Notes under the pieces: model-generated
Told to the model about the DNA's origin: nothing
Databases searched by the model: none
Seen by the model: the letters and a program-made list of their open reading frames with translations, nothing else
Source: an uncultured Erythrobacter sp.
Lineage (GTDB): Bacteria > Pseudomonadota > Alphaproteobacteria > Sphingomonadales > Sphingomonadaceae
NCBI GenBank assembly: GCA_947502305.1
Contig: CANMZA010000002.1
Span: 124,001-188,000, forward strand
Length of the DNA stretch: 64,000 nt
Reading direction: 5' to 3'
Made by a program: the position numbers and the translations under genes
Shown here: piece by piece, positions 61,435-64,000 of the stretch
How the letters are laid out: every line of letters begins with the position of its first letter
Position numbering within the stretch: position 1 is the stretch's first letter

Positions 61435-62571
61435 TTAAGCGGGTTTTTCAAGCTTTCCTTCGGCGTCAAAGCGCAATTCTGATGGCACATCAATATTAGG
61501 CAAGATCGGTTTTTCACCGCGTTTCAATGACAAGACGAAAGCCACGAGAGAGGCGATGGCGATGTACAATTCTTCGCGCACCATTTGATTGGCGCGGGTG
61601 GTGAAATAGATTGCGCGGGCCAATTGCGGATAATGCAGGACCGGCAAATCCGCCTCATTCGCCAATTCGCGCATCGCCATCGCCGTTTCGCCGCGCCCCT
61701 TGGCCAGCACAACGGGCGCCGGTGCAATCGCGGGATCATAGGTCAGCGCAATTGCGAAATGCATCGGGTTGACCACCACAAATTGCGCCTCTTGCATGGC
61801 TTTGCCGACGCTGCCGCGGGCCAGATCACGCTGACGCTGTTTGCGCGCGCCTTTCATTTCCGGCGACCCTTCCGATTGTTTCGCTTCGTTCTTCAGGTCT
61901 TCATGGCTCATTTTCAGGCGTTTGTTTTGCTGGAACCGCTGCAACGGGTAATCAATCGCCGCGATGATCAGCAATCCAATCACCAGCAGCCCGATCAGCG
62001 AACCCGCCCCTTCCCAAGCGAACGCCAATTGCGCATCCAAAGTGCCCCGACCAAGGCCGAGCAGGGCGCCCATATTGTTTGAAATCCAATACCAAGCAAT
62101 GCCGCCGAGCAAGACAAGTTTAAGGATCGATTTGCCCAATTCGATCACCCCTTGAATGCCAAAAATCCGCTTCAATCCCGACAAAGGATTGATGCGTTTG
62201 CCCTTTGGTTGAAGGTTTTGCAGGACCCAGCGCCCCTCTCCCAGCAGCATTTGCGAGGCCACCGTGATGATCATCACCGCCAATCCAATCACAAGAATGG
62301 GCGGCAACAGCGCATCGGCGGCCTCAGCAAAGCGAGTTCCAGGAGCAAATTCGCGCAAATCGCTGGCTTCAAAACGAAAATTGGCGCGCGCAACATTTTG
62401 GATACCGCCAAACAGCCACGGGGACACCAACAGCAGCGTGAATGTGCCCGTCGCGGTGGCGACCGCCGTTGCGACCTCTTTGGAACGTAGAACATCACCC
62501 TTTTGCGCCGCGTCACTCTTGCGTTTTGGGGTGGGATCAAACCTTTTTTCGCCGCCGCTTTCTTCGCTCAT
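61435..62571 (-). CDS. flhB: flagellar biosynthesis protein FlhB
   Basis: 'EKRFDPTPKRKSDAAQKGDVLRSKEVATA', 'VVVNPMHFAIALTYDP' (NPxH cleavage motif). Confidence 0.96.
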   Translation of the reverse strand: MSEESGGEKRFDPTPKRKSDAAQKGDVLRSKEVATAVATATGTFTLLLVSPWLFGGIQNVARANFRFEASDLREFAPGTRFAEAADALLPPILVIGLAVMIITVASQMLLGEGRWVLQNLQPKGKRINPLSGLKRIFGIQGVIELGKSILKLVLLGGIAWYWISNNMGALLGLGRGTLDAQLAFAWEGAGSLIGLLVIGLLIIAAIDYPLQRFQQNKRLKMSHEDLKNEAKQSEGSPEMKGARKQRQRDLARGSVGKAMQEAQFVVVNPMHFAIALTYDPAIAPAPVVLAKGRGETAMAMRELANEADLPVLHYPQLARAIYFTTRANQMVREELYIAIASLVAFVLSLKRGEKPILPNIDVPSELRFDAEGKLEKPA

Positions 62572-63365
62572 CCCGCGCCTACCAATGGCTCAATCAGGGC
62601 CGCAGATTGATCCAGAGCGTCAGCCAAAAGCGCGACGAATTGCTGAACAATGATCGGCATAACGATAATCAGCGCCGTGATCCCTGCCAGCACACCGGCG
62701 GGCAGGCCAAGCGCGAACAGATTAAGCGCCGGCGCAGACCGCGAAATCGTGCCAGTGACGACTTGCACCATCAACAAAACGAGCACGACTGGCAAAGCGA
62801 TCGCCGCCGCTGTGGCAAAGCCATAACCGGCAAATTGCACCACATTGCGAACTTGCAAATCGCCCACGGCAAAGGACCCAGCGGGCAGGATACGGTAACT
62901 TTCCAGCAGCAATTCAAACCACAGCAAATGACCACCAATAGCGTAAAAAAGCAGCGTCATGATCAGGCTGAAATAAGTCCCCAGCGCACCGGATTGGGCG
63001 CCGCTGGATGGATCGATCGATGTCGCAATCGCCAGGCCCATTGTGCCCGCGATCTGCTCTGCAGCGATCAGCGGTACGGCAAAGGCGACTTGGAGGATAA
63101 AACCCAAAGCCGCGCCGATCACAACCTCTTGGATGACCGCCAATATTGCGGCGAAACTCATCATGTCAGGCAGTGGCGGCAACGGCACCCATGTTGCAAC
63201 AAACACCGCAAACACCAAACCCAACAAAGCGCGCAATTGCGGCGGCACCGCCATCCCGCCAATCATCGGAGCAGCCAGCAAAGCCGCACCGCAGCGGATC
63301 GAAAGGAAGAGCACTTGCCACAATTGCTCCTCCAACCCGCCAAAGCCAAGATCGAGAATGTTCAC
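62568..63365 (-). CDS. fliR: flagellar biosynthetic protein FliR
   Basis: Multi-TM protein between fliQ and flhB; 'GAALGFILQVAFAVPLIAAEQIAGTMGLAIATSIDPSSGAQSGALGTYFSLIMTLLF'. Confidence 0.94.
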   Translation of the reverse strand: MNILDLGFGGLEEQLWQVLFLSIRCGAALLAAPMIGGMAVPPQLRALLGLVFAVFVATWVPLPPLPDMMSFAAILAVIQEVVIGAALGFILQVAFAVPLIAAEQIAGTMGLAIATSIDPSSGAQSGALGTYFSLIMTLLFYAIGGHLLWFELLLESYRILPAGSFAVGDLQVRNVVQFAGYGFATAAAIALPVVLVLLMVQVVTGTISRSAPALNLFALGLPAGVLAGITALIIVMPIIVQQFVALLADALDQSAALIEPLVGAG

Positions 63366-63370
63366 GCGCG

Positions 63371-63643
63371 CTAGATCGCAATCGTGGCGATTTGCGCGAA
63401 AATTTCGCGGAGAAAATCACCGAGCAGCGCCATCATTGTGCCGCCCAAAATCACAAATACCAACGCCGTAATCGCCAATTTTGGCACAAAGGTCAGCGTC
63501 TGTTCGTTAACCGACGTCGCCGCCTGAATAATCCCCACAAGCAAGCCCACTGTCAGTGCAGCCAGCAATACCGGGCCAACGATCAGAGCCGTGACCCATA
63601 AGGTTTGGTCAGCAAGCGCGAGGAGTTGGGCATCTTCTTGCAT
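63371..63643 (-). CDS. fliQ: flagellar biosynthetic protein FliQ
   Basis: 90 aa, 'LTVGLLVGIIQAATSVNEQTLTFVPKLAITALVF'. Confidence 0.95.
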   Translation of the reverse strand: MQEDAQLLALADQTLWVTALIVGPVLLAALTVGLLVGIIQAATSVNEQTLTFVPKLAITALVFVILGGTMMALLGDFLREIFAQIATIAI

Positions 63644-63654
63644 CGCTCAGCCCC

Positions 63655-64000
63655 TCACGCAAAACTCATCGCGAGGCTGCCCATCAGCAGCGCCCAGCCA
63701 TCAACAAGCACAAACAAAAGCAGCTTAAACGGCAGCGAGATAATCGTCGGTGAGAGCATCATCATGCCCAGGCTCATGAGAACACTGGCGACCACCAGAT
63801 CGATCACAAGGAATGGTAAGAACAGCATGAAACCAATTTGAAACGCGGTTTCCAGCTCGCTGGTGACAAAAGCGGGCAGCATGATTGAGAACGGAATATC
63901 CGCGGGGTCATCAAACTGGCCGCTGCCCTCTCCGGCCCCGGCAATATCGGCGAACATGATAAGGTTTGCCTCTCGCGTTTGAGCCAGCATGAAGGAATGA
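63655..64000 (-). CDS. fliP: flagellar biosynthetic protein FliP (5' end outside window)
   Basis: '[74 protein letters not shown]'; open to the window edge. Confidence 0.95.
   Translation of the reverse strand, partial: HSFMLAQTREANLIMFADIAGAGEGSGQFDDPADIPFSIMLPAFVTSELETAFQIGFMLFLPFLVIDLVVASVLMSLGMMMLSPTIISLPFKLLLFVLVDGWALLMGSLAMSFA

Noticed and set aside
62442-63374. 310-aa + strand ORF
   Set aside because: Antisense to fliR/flhB, with Arg/Gln/His-rich shadow composition.
1-64000. CRISPR arrays, IS elements, integrases, rRNA operons
   Set aside because: No regularly spaced repeats, transposase/integrase motifs (DDE, R-H-R-Y) or rRNA sequence seen in the translations or DNA by eye.

Overview
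The window is about 64 kb of an alphaproteobacterial chromosome, Sphingomonadales/Erythrobacter-like by protein content and gene order. It carries mostly housekeeping genes: folK, aguB, msrA, hemH, mrp, hflK/hflC, a DegP-type protease, PBP1A, msrB, metW/metX, hisC/tyrC, plsC, ftsX/ftsE, S-(hydroxymethyl)glutathione dehydrogenase, an RND efflux operon, nhaA and a flagellar cluster fliP-Q-R-flhB-fliD-fliS. Two tRNAs were read directly: Lys(TTT) at 2917-2992 (-) and Leu(GAG) at 34091-34177 (+). The most striking region is the left edge (1-2916). It is a tight co-directional operon of (i) the C-terminal part of a ThsB/Thoeris-like TIR-like protein, (ii) an Nmad2-like (nucleotide-modification-associated) protein, (iii) a MazG-like NTP pyrophosphohydrolase fused to a MazG-C-like domain, and (iv) a divergent uracil-DNA-glycosylase-superfamily protein. 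The operon abuts the 3' end of tRNA-Lys, the classic integration position of a genomic island. I propose it as a candidate undescribed nucleotide/DNA-modification-sensing anti-phage system. Secondary points of interest are a 1.4 kaa secreted-looking Cys-rich Sel1/TPR/CHAT protease next to tRNA-Leu, a decaying GGDEF-EAL gene, a PEP-CTERM protein beside a TPR lipoprotein, an exported SAM-methyltransferase-like protein, and a LytTR/hydrolase/TIKI-like cluster. Family assignments come from recognising motifs in the translations; no database search was run.
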